The notes: generated from the sequence alone by a model not told the origin. A DNA stretch of 64,000 nucleotides from Terrabacter aerolatus (GCF_007991735.1 NZ_BJYX01000011.1:62001-126000), one strand, 5' to 3'; positions 33,103 through 41,709 are shown, counted from the first letter of the stretch. Made by a program: numbers and translations.

Positions 33103-33848
33103 GACGTCTTCGCCTTTCGTCGGGTCATCTCGTGCACGAGGTAGCTGGCCACCTCGCCGGGGGTCGTGCCGCGGCCGAAGATGCGGTCGACGCCGAGGGC
33201 CGCCTCGGACCCCTCCTCGAAGCGCGGGCCGCCGGCGACGAGGATCGGCACCTGCCCAGCGGGATAGGCCTCGCGGAAGGCTGCGGACATCTGCGTCGTG
33301 TTGTGGATGTGGGCGTCCTTCTGCGTGACGACCTGGCTGACGAGCACGGCGTCGGCCTTCTCGGCGCGGGCCCGCGCGACGAGGTCGGGCACGAGGACCT
33401 GGGCCCCGAGGTTGACCACCCGGACCTCGCGGTAGTACTCGAGACCCTTCTCGCCGGCGAAGCCCTTGATGTTGAGGATCGCGTCGATGCCGACCGTGTG
33501 CGCGTCGGTGCCGATGCAGGCCCCGACGACGACGAGCTTGCGGCGCAGCTGCCGCTTGATGCTGAGGTTGGCGTCCTTGGCCGAGAGGAGGGGGTACTCG
33601 CGCTCGACCACGTGGACGTCGTCGACGTCGACGAGGTGCGTCGTGCTGCCGTAGACGACGAAGAAGGTGAAGTCCGGTCCCATCGCCTTGGCGTGGACGA
33701 GCAGGGCGGGGTCGAGGCCCATCCTGCGCGCCAGCTGGAGCGCGGCCCCCTCGGCGCGCTTGTCGTGCGGCAACGGCAGGGTGAACGAGAGCTGGACCAT
33801 TCCGTCGCCCGTGGTGTCTCCGTACGGGCGGACGATGTGGGCGCTCAT
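33099..33848 (-). CDS. kamE: Lysine 5,6-aminomutase beta subunit
   Basis: 249 residues. The C-terminal cobalamin-binding domain has the B12 lower-ligand motif D115-A-H117-T-V-G120 and continues with VLVSQVVTQKDAHIHNTTQM. The N-terminal part binds PLP together with the alpha subunit. With KamD it moves an amino group of beta-lysine (or D-lysine) using adenosylcobalamin and PLP, giving 3,5-diaminohexanoate. ATG 33848 overlaps the kamD stop (ATGA), preferred over a start 17 codons upstream. It requires B12, so the host must make or import cobalamin. Confidence 0.93.
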   Translation of the reverse strand: MSAHIVRPYGDTTGDGMVQLSFTLPLPHDKRAEGAALQLARRMGLDPALLVHAKAMGPDFTFFVVYGSTTHLVDVDDVHVVEREYPLLSAKDANLSIKRQLRRKLVVVGACIGTDAHTVGIDAILNIKGFAGEKGLEYYREVRVVNLGAQVLVPDLVARARAEKADAVLVSQVVTQKDAHIHNTTQMSAAFREAYPAGQVPILVAGGPRFEEGSEAALGVDRIFGRGTTPGEVASYLVHEMTRRKAKTS

Positions 33849-35479
33849 CGGACCACCCCCTCCGTGGACGTATGCCGGGTGGCGGCTGGCGGCGTCCACG
33901 CGTCGAGGGCGGTGGTGGCCGGGTTGTCGTAGTCGTCGGCGCGCTCGCAGACGCCGTCGAGCCCCTTGCCGCCGGTGGGTGGGCGCTTCATGAGCCCGAA
34001 GGTGCCGTCGGCGATCGCGGCGAGCAGCGGCGCGTCGCCCGCCGGGTCACCGTCGTGGACGATCCGGTCGAGCAGGTCGACCGCCTCGGAGAGCACCTGC
34101 CGGGCCCGGGTCTGGATGAAGCCGTCGCGCGGCGGGTGGAAGTCCTCGGCGAGGCCGCTCGCGGCGTTCATGACGTAGCGGACGTTCTGCAGGGCGAGGT
34201 CGCGGTCGGACAGGAACGGGGTGACGACCGCCTCGGTCATCATGCCGACGAGCAGGATACCCTGTCCGGTCATGGCTCCGACGAGGTTGAAGAAGCCGTC
34301 GAGGAGGTAGCCGCGGAAGATGTCGCCCGTCATGTGCTTGGTCGGCGGCATCCACTTGAGCGGGGCCTCCGGGAACAGCTGGCGCGCGAGGAGCGCGTGG
34401 GCCAGCTCCATCCGGAAGCTGTCGGGGATCTCGGGGTTGATCTCGAAGGCGTGCCCGAGGCCGAGCTGCCAGTCCTCGAGGCCGGCCTCCTTGGCGAAGC
34501 GCTCGTTGAGGAGCTGGCTGACGGTGACGGTGTGGGCGGCCTCGATCGCGTCGGCGGTGGTGAGGTAGTTGTCCTCGCCGGTGTTGATGATGATGCCGGC
34601 GCGGGCGTGGACCTGGCGCGAGAACCGCTGGTCGACGAAGGTGCGGATCGGGTTGATGTCGCGGAAGAGGATGCCGTACATCGAGTCGTTGAGCATCATG
34701 TCGAGACGCTCCATGCCGGCGAGCGCCGCGATCTCGGGCATGCACAGGCCGGAGGCGTAGTTCGTCAGGCGGACGTAGCGGCCGAGCTCCGTGCTCACCT
34801 CGTCGAGGGCGGCCCGCATGAGGCGGAAGTTCTCCTGCGTCGCGTACGTCCCGGCGAAGCCCTCACGCGTGGCCCCCTCCGGGACGTAGTCGAGGAGGGA
34901 CTGCCCCGTGGAGCGGATGACCGCGATGATGTCGGCGCCCTCGCGGGCGGCGGCCTGGGCCTGCGGGATGTCCTCGTGGATGTCGCCCGTCGCGACGATG
35001 AGGTAGATCCACGGCTTGGTCCTCGGGTCGCCGTGACGCCTGATGAGGCGCTCCCGGGTGGCGCGCGAGCGGTCGATGGTGCGCAGCCCTCCGCCCACGC
35101 CCTTGGTGGCCGCGCGGCGCGCCGCGGTGGCCTCGCGGCCGGTGGGCAGCCGGAAGGAGACGTTGCCGCTCGCCGCCTTCTGGGCGAGCGTCATGAGGTC
35201 CGGTGCCTCGCCGCGCAGCAGCGCGTCGTAGACCGGCGTCGTGACGCCGTGCTCGAGACCGACCTCGTCGCGGACCGCCGTCACGAGGTGGTTGACCCAC
35301 GGGACGCGTTCGTGGTCGGCACCGGAGAGCCCGGCCAGGCGGAGCGTGGCTCGTTCGACGGACACGGTCGTGTGGCTGCGGGCGATCTCGACGACGGGCT
35401 CGGCCGCCCTCGCGGCCAGTGCGCGCGCCCGCCGGACGACGGCGGGGTCCAGGTCGAGCAGGGCGTGTGGGCGGCTCAT
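33845..35479 (-). CDS. kamD: Lysine 5,6-aminomutase alpha subunit
   Basis: 544 residues, slightly longer than clostridial KamD (about 516). Recognised segments: TKPWIYLIVATGDIHEDIPQ, ADIIAVIRSTGQSLLDYVPE, YVRLTNYASGLCMPEIAALA, RLDMMLNDSMYGILFRDINP and NTGEDNYLTTADAIEAAHTV. It forms the TIM barrel that holds the cobalamin adenosyl group over PLP. ATG 35479 overlaps the kdd stop. It works with kamE downstream on beta-lysine made by KamA. The last 30 residues are less conserved. Confidence 0.93.
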   Translation of the reverse strand: MSRPHALLDLDPAVVRRARALAARAAEPVVEIARSHTTVSVERATLRLAGLSGADHERVPWVNHLVTAVRDEVGLEHGVTTPVYDALLRGEAPDLMTLAQKAASGNVSFRLPTGREATAARRAATKGVGGGLRTIDRSRATRERLIRRHGDPRTKPWIYLIVATGDIHEDIPQAQAAAREGADIIAVIRSTGQSLLDYVPEGATREGFAGTYATQENFRLMRAALDEVSTELGRYVRLTNYASGLCMPEIAALAGMERLDMMLNDSMYGILFRDINPIRTFVDQRFSRQVHARAGIIINTGEDNYLTTADAIEAAHTVTVSQLLNERFAKEAGLEDWQLGLGHAFEINPEIPDSFRMELAHALLARQLFPEAPLKWMPPTKHMTGDIFRGYLLDGFFNLVGAMTGQGILLVGMMTEAVVTPFLSDRDLALQNVRYVMNAASGLAEDFHPPRDGFIQTRARQVLSEAVDLLDRIVHDGDPAGDAPLLAAIADGTFGLMKRPPTGGKGLDGVCERADDYDNPATTALDAWTPPAATRHTSTEGVVR

Positions 35480-36588
35480 GCGTCCGATCCTGCCGTCTCG
35501 GCGGCGAGCCGGCCCTCGAAGAGCGCGCGGAGCGCCGGCACCTCGCGGACGAGCCGCAGGGCCTCCTCGGCGTGACCCGGGACGTAGCCGTTGCCGACGA
35601 GCATCCGCACGTCGGCCGCGAGTCCCTCCGCACCGAGCGCCGCCGCCGCGAAGTTCGTGGCCATGCTGAAGAAGATGATGGTGCCGCCCTGGGCGGTGGC
35701 GAGGATCGCGGGCTGCTCGCAGCCCGGCACGTCGACGCAGACGACGGTCACGTCCGCCGGGCCACCGGCCGACTCGACGGCAGCGGCCAGTCCGAGCGGG
35801 GAGCGCGCGTCGGCGAGCACCACGGCGTCTGCGAGCCCGCTGGCCACCAGCACGGCGCGCTCGCGCTCGACCGGGACGACCCCGATGGTGCGACCTGCAC
35901 CGGCGGCACGGGCGGCGGCCAGCGAGAGCGAGCCGGACTTGCCGGCCCCGCCGAGGACGGCCACGGTCGGCGCGATCCCCCGCGCGGCATACTCCCCCAC
36001 GACCCGCTCGACGAGAGCCGGGGCGCCGCAGACGTCCATGACCATGAGGGCGAGGTGCGGGTCGAGGTCCTCGGGCAGGGTGGCCGCGATGCTGCGGCCG
36101 AAGAGGATGGCGTGACCGGTGGCGGGAACCTGCTCGGACAGGCCGTCCCAGCCTTCGAGGCCGTCGGTGACGGCGAGGGGCGTCAAGGACAGGGACACGA
36201 GCGTCGCGACCCTGTCCCCGACCGAGAGCCCGAGCGGGCTCTCCGGACCGACCTCGTCGACGGTGCCGATGAGCATGCCACCCGAGCCGGTGACGGGGTT
36301 CTGCATCTTGCCGCGCTCCCGGACGATGTCGAGGACCTCGGCACGCACCGCTCCCCCGTCGACTCGCCCGCCGCTCGTGTGCTTCAGCGCCAGCTGGCGG
36401 TACGAGGCGGCGTCGAGGTTGAGCGTCTCGACGGCGATCCGGACCTCGTCGGGCCACAGCTCCGGTCGCGCGTCGAGGCGCTGCGCCGCCTGCGGGAGCG
36501 TGATCGCCTCACCGGTGGGTTCGAGGACGCGGTGCAGTCCGACGGGCGAGGGGGCGCGGTCGTCACCGGGGACGGGCAGTGGGGTCAC
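35476..36588 (-). CDS. kdd: L-erythro-3,5-diaminohexanoate dehydrogenase
   Basis: 370 residues. An alcohol-dehydrogenase-like GroES domain (GSGGMLIGTVDEVGPESPLG) and a Rossmann domain (VAVLGGAGKSGSLSLAAARA) define the Kdd family, which oxidises 3,5-diaminohexanoate with NAD to 3-oxo-5-aminohexanoate. It is the first gene of the minus-strand operon. The GTG at 36588 has AAGGA eight bases upstream and is preferred to an upstream GTG (36621) that adds 11 unrelated residues. The product of this enzyme is normally used by Kce, which is not found in the window. Confidence 0.92.
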   Translation of the reverse strand: MTPLPVPGDDRAPSPVGLHRVLEPTGEAITLPQAAQRLDARPELWPDEVRIAVETLNLDAASYRQLALKHTSGGRVDGGAVRAEVLDIVRERGKMQNPVTGSGGMLIGTVDEVGPESPLGLSVGDRVATLVSLSLTPLAVTDGLEGWDGLSEQVPATGHAILFGRSIAATLPEDLDPHLALMVMDVCGAPALVERVVGEYAARGIAPTVAVLGGAGKSGSLSLAAARAAGAGRTIGVVPVERERAVLVASGLADAVVLADARSPLGLAAAVESAGGPADVTVVCVDVPGCEQPAILATAQGGTIIFFSMATNFAAAALGAEGLAADVRMLVGNGYVPGHAEEALRLVREVPALRALFEGRLAAETAGSDA

Positions 36589-36595
36589 GGAGCAG

Positions 36596-36642
36596 ATCCT
36601 TCTGTCGTAACGGGAACACACGACAAATCCTTCTGCATCATA
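36596..36642. promoter_or_regulatory. Divergent kamA/kdd control region with repeats
   Basis: The 91-base gap has two direct copies of ATCCTTCTG (36596-36604, 36627-36635), 31 bases apart, and an inverted repeat TGTCGT-N11-ACGACA (36603-36608, 36620-36625). On the minus strand TATGAT (36642-36637) is a good -10 for kdd, so the palindrome lies at the start of that transcript. Confidence 0.6.
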
Positions 36643-36679
36643 GGAGGTCCGGGGGCGGCCCTTCGGCTATCGTCGATTC

Positions 36680-38125
36680 ATGACTCTGGTGTCACAGCCG
36701 TACGTCTATGCCCGTCGACCGCTCGTCGAGCCCGACTGGACCCGCCTGCCCGGCTGGGCCGCGGTGAGCCAGGCCGACTGGGACAGCGCCCAGTGGCAGC
36801 GCGTCAACTGCGTCCGCAACATCAAGCAGCTGCGCGCCCTCATGGGCGACCTGCTCGACGACCGCTTCTACGACGACCTCGCCCGGGACCAGGCCGAGCG
36901 CGCCACGATGTCGATGCTCGTCCCGCCGCAGATGCTCAACACGATGGTGCCCGCCACCGACGGTGCCGTGCCGTCGGCGGGCCACGACTTCACCGAGGCC
37001 TTCTACGCCGACCCGGTGCGCCACTACATGCTCCCCGTCTTCTCCGACCGACGCACCGACTGGCCGTCGCACCCGCACGCCTCGCGCGACTCGCTGCACG
37101 AGCACGACATGTGGGTGGCCGAGGGGCTGACCCACCGCTACCCCACGAAGGTGCTCGCCGAGCTGCTCCCCACCTGCCCGCAGTACTGCGGGCACTGCAC
37201 CCGCATGGACCTCGTCGGCAACTCGACGCCCCAGGTCGCCAAGCTGAAGTTCGACCTCAAGCCCGTCGAGCGCTACGCCGCGATGCTCGACTACCTGCGC
37301 TCGTCCCCCGGCGTGCGTGACGTCGTCGTGTCGGGTGGCGACGTGGCCAACATGCCGTGGAAGAACCTCGAGGCCTTCGTCGACGAGCTCCTCGACATCG
37401 ACAACATCCGCGACATCCGGCTCGCCACCAAGGCGCTCATGGCGCTGCCCCAGCACTGGTTCGCCGAGGACGTCGTCGAGGGGGTCGCCCGCGTCTCGGC
37501 CAAGGCCCGCGCCCGGGGCGTCTCCCTCGCGATCCACACGCACGTCAACAGCGCCCAGTCCGTGACGCCGTCCGTGGAGCGAGCCAGCCGCGCGATGCTC
37601 GACGCGGGCGTGCGCGACGTCCGCAACCAGGGCGTGCTGATGCGGGGCGTCAACGACACGACGGAGGCGCTGCTCGACCTGTGCTTCGCGCTCGCCGACG
37701 GCGCCTCGATCACGCCGTACTACTTCTACATGTGCGACATGATCCCGTTCGCCGAGCACTGGCGGCTCTCGCTCGCCGAGGCGCAGCACCTCCAGCACTC
37801 GATGATGGGCTACCTCCCGGGCTTCTCGACCCCGCGCATCGTCTGCGACGTGCCCTTCGTCGGCAAGCGCTGGGTGCACCAGGTCGAGGAGTACGACACC
37901 GAGCGGGGAATCTCCTACTGGCGCAAGAACTACCGCACGTCGATCGAGGGCGAGGACACCGAGGCCCTCTCGCGCGAGTACGTCTACTACGACCCCATCT
38001 ACACGCTGCCCGAGGAGGGCCGCCGGTGGTGGCACGCGTCGGTCGACCACGAGTCCGTGCTCGCCGACGCCACACGCCAGGCCGCCACGAGCCGAGCCGC
38101 GGCGCAGTCACAGCTCGTCCCCTGA
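36680..38125 (+). CDS. kamA: KamA-family radical SAM lysine 2,3-aminomutase
   Basis: 481 residues, longer than clostridial KamA (about 416). The radical SAM cluster motif CPQYCGHC gives Cys166, Cys170 and Cys173. DVVVSGGDVANMPWKNLEAF and HTHVNSAQSVTPSVERASRA are typical of the aminomutase. The PLP lysine is expected in the usual GGGGK motif, but the equivalent here reads DVPFVGKRW, with Lys396 as the only candidate. It converts L-lysine to beta-lysine for KamDE. TATCGT is six bases before the ATG, so the mRNA is probably leaderless. It is divergent from kdd-kamD-kamE-kal. Confidence 0.9.
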   Translation: MTLVSQPYVYARRPLVEPDWTRLPGWAAVSQADWDSAQWQRVNCVRNIKQLRALMGDLLDDRFYDDLARDQAERATMSMLVPPQMLNTMVPATDGAVPSAGHDFTEAFYADPVRHYMLPVFSDRRTDWPSHPHASRDSLHEHDMWVAEGLTHRYPTKVLAELLPTCPQYCGHCTRMDLVGNSTPQVAKLKFDLKPVERYAAMLDYLRSSPGVRDVVVSGGDVANMPWKNLEAFVDELLDIDNIRDIRLATKALMALPQHWFAEDVVEGVARVSAKARARGVSLAIHTHVNSAQSVTPSVERASRAMLDAGVRDVRNQGVLMRGVNDTTEALLDLCFALADGASITPYYFYMCDMIPFAEHWRLSLAEAQHLQHSMMGYLPGFSTPRIVCDVPFVGKRWVHQVEEYDTERGISYWRKNYRTSIEGEDTEALSREYVYYDPIYTLPEEGRRWWHASVDHESVLADATRQAATSRAAAQSQLVP

Positions 38126-38138
38126 GAGCCGGTCCGGT

Positions 38139-38156
38139 CCGTCGCTGGGGCGACGG
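38139..38156 (+). terminator. Small hairpin after kamA
   Basis: CCGTCGC (38139-38145) pairs with GCGACGG (38150-38156) around a TGGG loop, 14 bases after the kamA stop. There is no U-run. Confidence 0.4.
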
Positions 38157-38186
38157 GCGCGAACGGTGCCGCCGTAGACTGCCGCG

Positions 38187-38807
38187 GTGACCTCCCGCTC
38201 CCCCGGCACCCGCACCCGCATGCCCCGCGCCGAGCGTGAGGCGCAGATGCTGGCCGTGGCCGAGCAGGTCTTCTCGGCCCGCGGCATCCAGGCCACGACG
38301 ATGGACGAGATCGCCGAGCTCGTCGGCGTGACGAAGCCGCTCATCTACGACTACTTCGGCTCCAAGGAGGGCCTGCTCGCCGCGACGATCGAGCGCGCGC
38401 GCGGGCAGCTGCTCGCGGCCCTCATCGACTCGTGGGTCGCCCAGCCCGCGGCAGCCCCGCGCGACCGCGTGCGCGGCGTCGTCCACGCGTTCTTCGCCTT
38501 CATCGACGAGCACGACGAGGCCTTCGCCCTGCTGCGCACCGAGGGCGCCCTCATCGGCGAGGCGTCGGCCTCGGTCGAGCGCATCCGTCAGCAGACCGCC
38601 AAGGCCTTCGCCGAGGGACTGCGCACCTTGCCGGCGTTCGGCTCGCTCGAGCCCCGCCGGGTCACCGTCATGGCCGAGATCCTCATCGGCGGCTGCGAAC
38701 GTCTCGCCGTCTGGCGCAGCACCCATCCCGGCACCACGGCCGAGGAGGCGACCGACCTGGTCGTGACGACGATCTGGGACGGGCTCGCCACCGTCGCCGA
38801 GGCCTGA
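38187..38807 (+). CDS. TetR-family transcriptional regulator
   Basis: 206 residues. The HTH covers residues about 15-60 (AVAEQVFSARGIQATTMDEI then ELVGVTKPLIYDYFGSKEGL), followed by a helical ligand-binding domain (VRGVVHAFFAFIDEHDEAFA). TAGACT stands six bases before the GTG start, indicating leaderless transcription. The stop overlaps the ATG of ybaK (TGATG). It lies just after kamA, but no operator shared with the lysine genes can be shown; its ligand is unknown. Confidence 0.9.
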   Translation: MTSRSPGTRTRMPRAEREAQMLAVAEQVFSARGIQATTMDEIAELVGVTKPLIYDYFGSKEGLLAATIERARGQLLAALIDSWVAQPAAAPRDRVRGVVHAFFAFIDEHDEAFALLRTEGALIGEASASVERIRQQTAKAFAEGLRTLPAFGSLEPRRVTVMAEILIGGCERLAVWRSTHPGTTAEEATDLVVTTIWDGLATVAEA

Positions 38808-39310
38808 TGGCACGCCGGCCCTCCGGTGACGGGCCGTCGACGCCCGCCACGGTCGCCCTCGACCGGGCCGGGGTCACCTACTCCCGGCACCCGTACGACC
38901 ACGACCCCTCGGCGCAGAGCTACGGGCTCGAGGCCGCCGAGGCGCTCGGCGTCGACCCGGCGGAGGTCTTCAAGACCCTCCTCGTCGACACCGGCGCGGG
39001 ACTCGCCGTCGGCATCGTGCCGGTCGACGGGCAGCTCGACCTCAAGGCGATGGCCTCGACCCTCGGCGTCAAGTCGGTGACGATGGCCGACCCGGCGGCC
39101 GCCGAACGCAGCACGGGCTACGTCGTCGGCGGGATCTCCCCGCTGGGGCAGAAGAGGTCCCTCCCCACGGTGCTCGACGAGACGGCATACGCCCTCGAGG
39201 TCGTCTACGTCTCCGGCGGGCGGCGAGGCTTCGACATCGGGTTGGCCCCCGCCGACCTCGCGACCGTCACCCGAGCGGTCCGGTCGGCGATCGGGCGCCC
39301 GGTCAGCTGA
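38807..39310 (+). CDS. ybaK: Cys-tRNA(Pro) deacylase YbaK
   Basis: 167 residues, one YbaK/aminoacyl-tRNA editing domain: ALDRAGVTYSRHPYDHDPSA, EALGVDPAEVFKTLLVDTGA (with the catalytic Lys), ASTLGVKSVTMADPAAAERS and GYVVGGISPLGQKRSLPTVL. It hydrolyses Cys mischarged on tRNA-Pro. The ATG overlaps the tetR stop. Its end overlaps the end of the convergent lrp gene by eight bases. Confidence 0.93.
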   Translation: MARRPSGDGPSTPATVALDRAGVTYSRHPYDHDPSAQSYGLEAAEALGVDPAEVFKTLLVDTGAGLAVGIVPVDGQLDLKAMASTLGVKSVTMADPAAAERSTGYVVGGISPLGQKRSLPTVLDETAYALEVVYVSGGRRGFDIGLAPADLATVTRAVRSAIGRPVS

Positions 39311-39761
39311 CGTCGCGGGGCGCGGCAGAGGCGCTCCGGCCCTCCCAAGGCGTCGAGAGCACCACGGTCGTGTGGGTCGAGACGTTCGCCGCGGAGCGGA
39401 TGCGCGCGAGCAGGTCCTCGAGATCTCCCGGCGTGGCCACGCGCACCTTGAGGATGTAGCTCTCGACCCCGGCCACCGAGTGGCAGTCCTCGATCTCGGT
39501 GATGTGCCGGAGGCGGTCGGGCACGTCGTCCGGCGCGCTCGGGTCGAACGGTGCCACGGAGATGAGGGCGGTCAGCGGCAGGCCGAGGGCGTCCGGTGAG
39601 ACCTGCGCCGTGTAGCCGGTGACGACCCCACGCTCCTCCAGCCGGCGGACGCGCTGGTGCACCGCGGACGTCGACAGGCCCGTGGCCCGGCCGAGGTCCG
39701 TGTAGCTCATCCGGCCGTCCGCGAGCAGCAGTCCGACGAGGCGACGGTCGAGATCTTCCAT
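39303..39761 (-). CDS. Lrp/AsnC-family transcriptional regulator
   Basis: 152 residues. An N-terminal HTH (LDRRLVGLLLADGRMSYTDL then GRATGLSTSAVHQRVRRLEE) is followed by the RAM effector domain (ESYILKVRVATPGDLEDLLA). Such proteins sense amino acids. Its location 1.2 kb from kamA makes lysine control a reasonable guess, but no site is demonstrated. GAAGATCTTCC around the start gives a modest ribosome-binding site. It is convergent with ybaK and divergent from the exonuclease gene. Confidence 0.9.
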   Translation of the reverse strand: MEDLDRRLVGLLLADGRMSYTDLGRATGLSTSAVHQRVRRLEERGVVTGYTAQVSPDALGLPLTALISVAPFDPSAPDDVPDRLRHITEIEDCHSVAGVESYILKVRVATPGDLEDLLARIRSAANVSTHTTVVLSTPWEGRSASAAPRDVS

Positions 39762-39864
39762 GGCCGAAGGGTAGTGCAGCGCCCGGCGGCCGAGCGGCCG
39801 GTTCTCGTGCGAGCCGGCCCGCGTCGGCTCCGGCGGGCGCTGACGGCCCGGTAGCCTCTCGCGT

Positions 39865-40806
39865 ATGCCGGCCGCCGCCCCCAGGATGCTCCTTCTCGAC
39901 TCCGCGTCGCTCTACTTCCGCGCCTTCTTCGGGGTGCCCGAGGTCATCGGCCCCAGCGGGGTCCCGACCAACGCCGTGCGCGGGCTGCTCGACATGATCG
40001 CCTCGCTCGTCGACCGGGGCCGTCCGACCCACCTCGTGGCCTGCTGGGACAACGACTGGCGTCCCGCCTTCCGGGTCGAGGCCATCCCCTCGTACAAGGC
40101 GCACCGGGTCGCCGAGCCCGGCCCCGACGAGCTCGCCGGCGAGCAGGTCCCCGAGGCGCTGGGTGTCCAGGTGCCCATCATCGTCGACGCGCTCGCGGCG
40201 CTGGGGATCGCGCGCGTCGGCGTCGACGGCTACGAGGCCGACGACGTCATCGGGACCCTGGCGACACAGTTCAGCGGTCGGATGCCGGTCGACATCGTCA
40301 CCGGGGACCGGGATCTCTTCCAGCTCGTCGACGACGCCAACCGGGTGCGCGTCGTCTACACCGCGCGTGGGGGCGTGCGCTCCCCCGACCTCGTAGACGA
40401 GGCCTTCCTCGCCGAGAAGTACGGCGTCGCCAGCGGCAGCGCCTACGCCGACATGGCGGTGCTGCGCGGGGACACGAGCGACGGGCTGCCCGGCGTCGCG
40501 GGCATCGGGGAGAAGACGGCGGCCAAGCTCATCACGACCTACGGGACCCTCGAGGCGGTCCGGGCCGCCATCGACTCCGGTGACCCCGCCCTCAAGGGCG
40601 CCCAGCGAGCCCGGCTCGAGGCCGCGACCGACTACCTCGACGCCGCTCCGCGGGTCGTCGCCGTCGCCAAGGACGCCGCCGTCCCCGACATCGAGCTCGC
40701 CGCCCCGACGTCCGTCGCCGACCCCGCACTCATGTCGCGACTGGCCGTCGAGCACGGCCTGACGTCGTCGTTCGACCGCGTCATCTCGGCCCTCGGCATC
40801 GACTGA
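39865..40806 (+). CDS. 5'-3' exonuclease (DNA polymerase I FEN-type domain)
   Basis: 313 residues, equal to the 5' nuclease domain of Pol I without a polymerase. Metal-binding acids are visible in MLLLDSASLYFRAFF, VGVDGYEADDVIGTLA and IVTGDRDLFQLVDD, and the helix-hairpin-helix is DTSDGLPGVAGIGEKTAAKL. It removes 5' flaps or RNA primers. TAGCCT lies seven bases before the ATG at 39865. It is a stand-alone paralogue common in actinobacteria, and polA is not here. Confidence 0.92.
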   Translation: MPAAAPRMLLLDSASLYFRAFFGVPEVIGPSGVPTNAVRGLLDMIASLVDRGRPTHLVACWDNDWRPAFRVEAIPSYKAHRVAEPGPDELAGEQVPEALGVQVPIIVDALAALGIARVGVDGYEADDVIGTLATQFSGRMPVDIVTGDRDLFQLVDDANRVRVVYTARGGVRSPDLVDEAFLAEKYGVASGSAYADMAVLRGDTSDGLPGVAGIGEKTAAKLITTYGTLEAVRAAIDSGDPALKGAQRARLEAATDYLDAAPRVVAVAKDAAVPDIELAAPTSVADPALMSRLAVEHGLTSSFDRVISALGID

Positions 40807-40890
40807 CGGCCGGCCTCCACCGGACCCCCGGGACCGGTCACGGTACGGTCACGTCTCGCTGCAGCTCGTGCGGGCCGGCGCTCCGCCGGG

Positions 40891-40915
40891 GCGGTCGCGG
40901 TCACCACGCGACCGC
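40891..40915. terminator. Hairpin between the exonuclease and small protein genes
   Basis: GCGGTCGCG (40891-40899) pairs perfectly with CGCGACCGC (40907-40915), followed by GAAAA. It may end the exonuclease transcript or act as an operator for the small gene, whose -10 is nine bases further. Confidence 0.45.
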
Positions 40916-40935
40916 GAAAAGGCGCATACTGAAGG

Positions 40936-41160
40936 GTGCCCAACCACGGAACGCCCGACCGCCGTCGACACCTGTCCAGCAGCCCGTTCCGGCCCGCGCC
41001 GGCCAGGGACATCGAGGAGTTCTCCGTGGGCGACCGCGTGTCGCACCTGCGGCACGGCCTCGGAGTCGTCGTCGCCTGCAGCGAGGCCACCGTCACGTTG
41101 CGCTTCGAGTCCGGGGTGGTCCGCGTCAACAGCCCGTTCGACCGGCTGACGCGCCTCTGA
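40936..41160 (+). CDS. Small KOW/CarD-like beta-barrel protein
   Basis: 74 residues. The second half (SVGDRVSHLRHGLGVVVACS, then EATVTLRFESGVVRVNSPFD) is the SH3-like module seen in CarD/TRCF N-termini and in small actinobacterial proteins of unknown function. The first 25 residues are Arg/Pro-rich and poorly structured. CATACT lies five bases before the GTG, consistent with leaderless transcription. It is probably real because the conserved C-terminal part of the actinobacterial family is complete. Binding to RNA polymerase is an untested idea. Confidence 0.75.
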   Translation: MPNHGTPDRRRHLSSSPFRPAPARDIEEFSVGDRVSHLRHGLGVVVACSEATVTLRFESGVVRVNSPFDRLTRL

Positions 41161-41341
41161 CCGGCGCCGGGGCCTGCCTCGGAGCTTCTCCGATGGTCCA
41201 GATCCGCTGCCACCCGGCCAGCTGCGCCCGCCCTCGGAGACTGGCGCCCGGCCTGCCCTGATCTGGGGTCGGACGGGGGCCGACGACAGTCCTGGCCACG
41301 GAGCCTCGGGGCGACACCCGGCCCGGCGCACTCCGGACATG

Positions 41342-41375
41342 ACGAAGGCCGGTCCCCGAGGGGACCGGCCTTCGT
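41342..41375. terminator. Long bidirectional terminator hairpin
   Basis: ACGAAGGCCGGTCCCC (41342-41357) pairs perfectly with GGGGACCGGCCTTCGT (41360-41375). It lies 38 bases after the csp stop on the minus strand and also faces the small gene on the plus strand. The 41161-41341 gap before it shows no gene. Confidence 0.88.
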
Positions 41376-41412
41376 CGTGCGGACTGTGCGGTCCGCCGAG
41401 ATCAGCGAGTGA

Positions 41413-41613
41413 TCAGAGAGCGCGGACGCGCATCGCCTGCGGGCCCTTGGGACCCTGCTCGACGTCGAACTCGACGGCCTGGTTCTCCTCGAGGCTGCGG
41501 TAGCCGTTGCCCGTGATCTCCGAGTAGTGGACGAAGACGTCGGGACCCTCGGTCGGGGCGATGAAGCCGAAGCCCTTCTCCGAGTTGAACCACTTGACGG
41601 TTCCCTGTGCCAT
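41413..41613 (-). CDS. cspA: Cold-shock protein (CspA family)
   Basis: 66 residues with the complete cold-shock domain: [20 protein letters not shown] (RNP1-type KGFGFI), then DVFVHYSEI (RNP2-type). It binds single-stranded RNA as a chaperone. AAAGGAGA precedes the ATG. The 5' leader is about 157 bases and contains a strong hairpin, as in cold-regulated csp genes. A long terminator follows. Confidence 0.96.
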   Translation of the reverse strand: MAQGTVKWFNSEKGFGFIAPTEGPDVFVHYSEITGNGYRSLEENQAVEFDVEQGPKGPQAMRVRAL

Positions 41614-41709
41614 GTTTTTCTCCTTTGGGTGGAAGTGAGCCGTTGCTTGTCAGCGACCCCCGGTCGGCAGAGACGCGACCACTTTCCAGAAACCCTGAAG
41701 AAACAGTTG

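Noticed and set aside
36680-38125. KamA read as EpmB (EF-P lysylation aminomutase)
   Set aside because: The divergent kdd-kamD-kamE-kal operon supports a catabolic lysine 2,3-aminomutase, and no EpmA is present.
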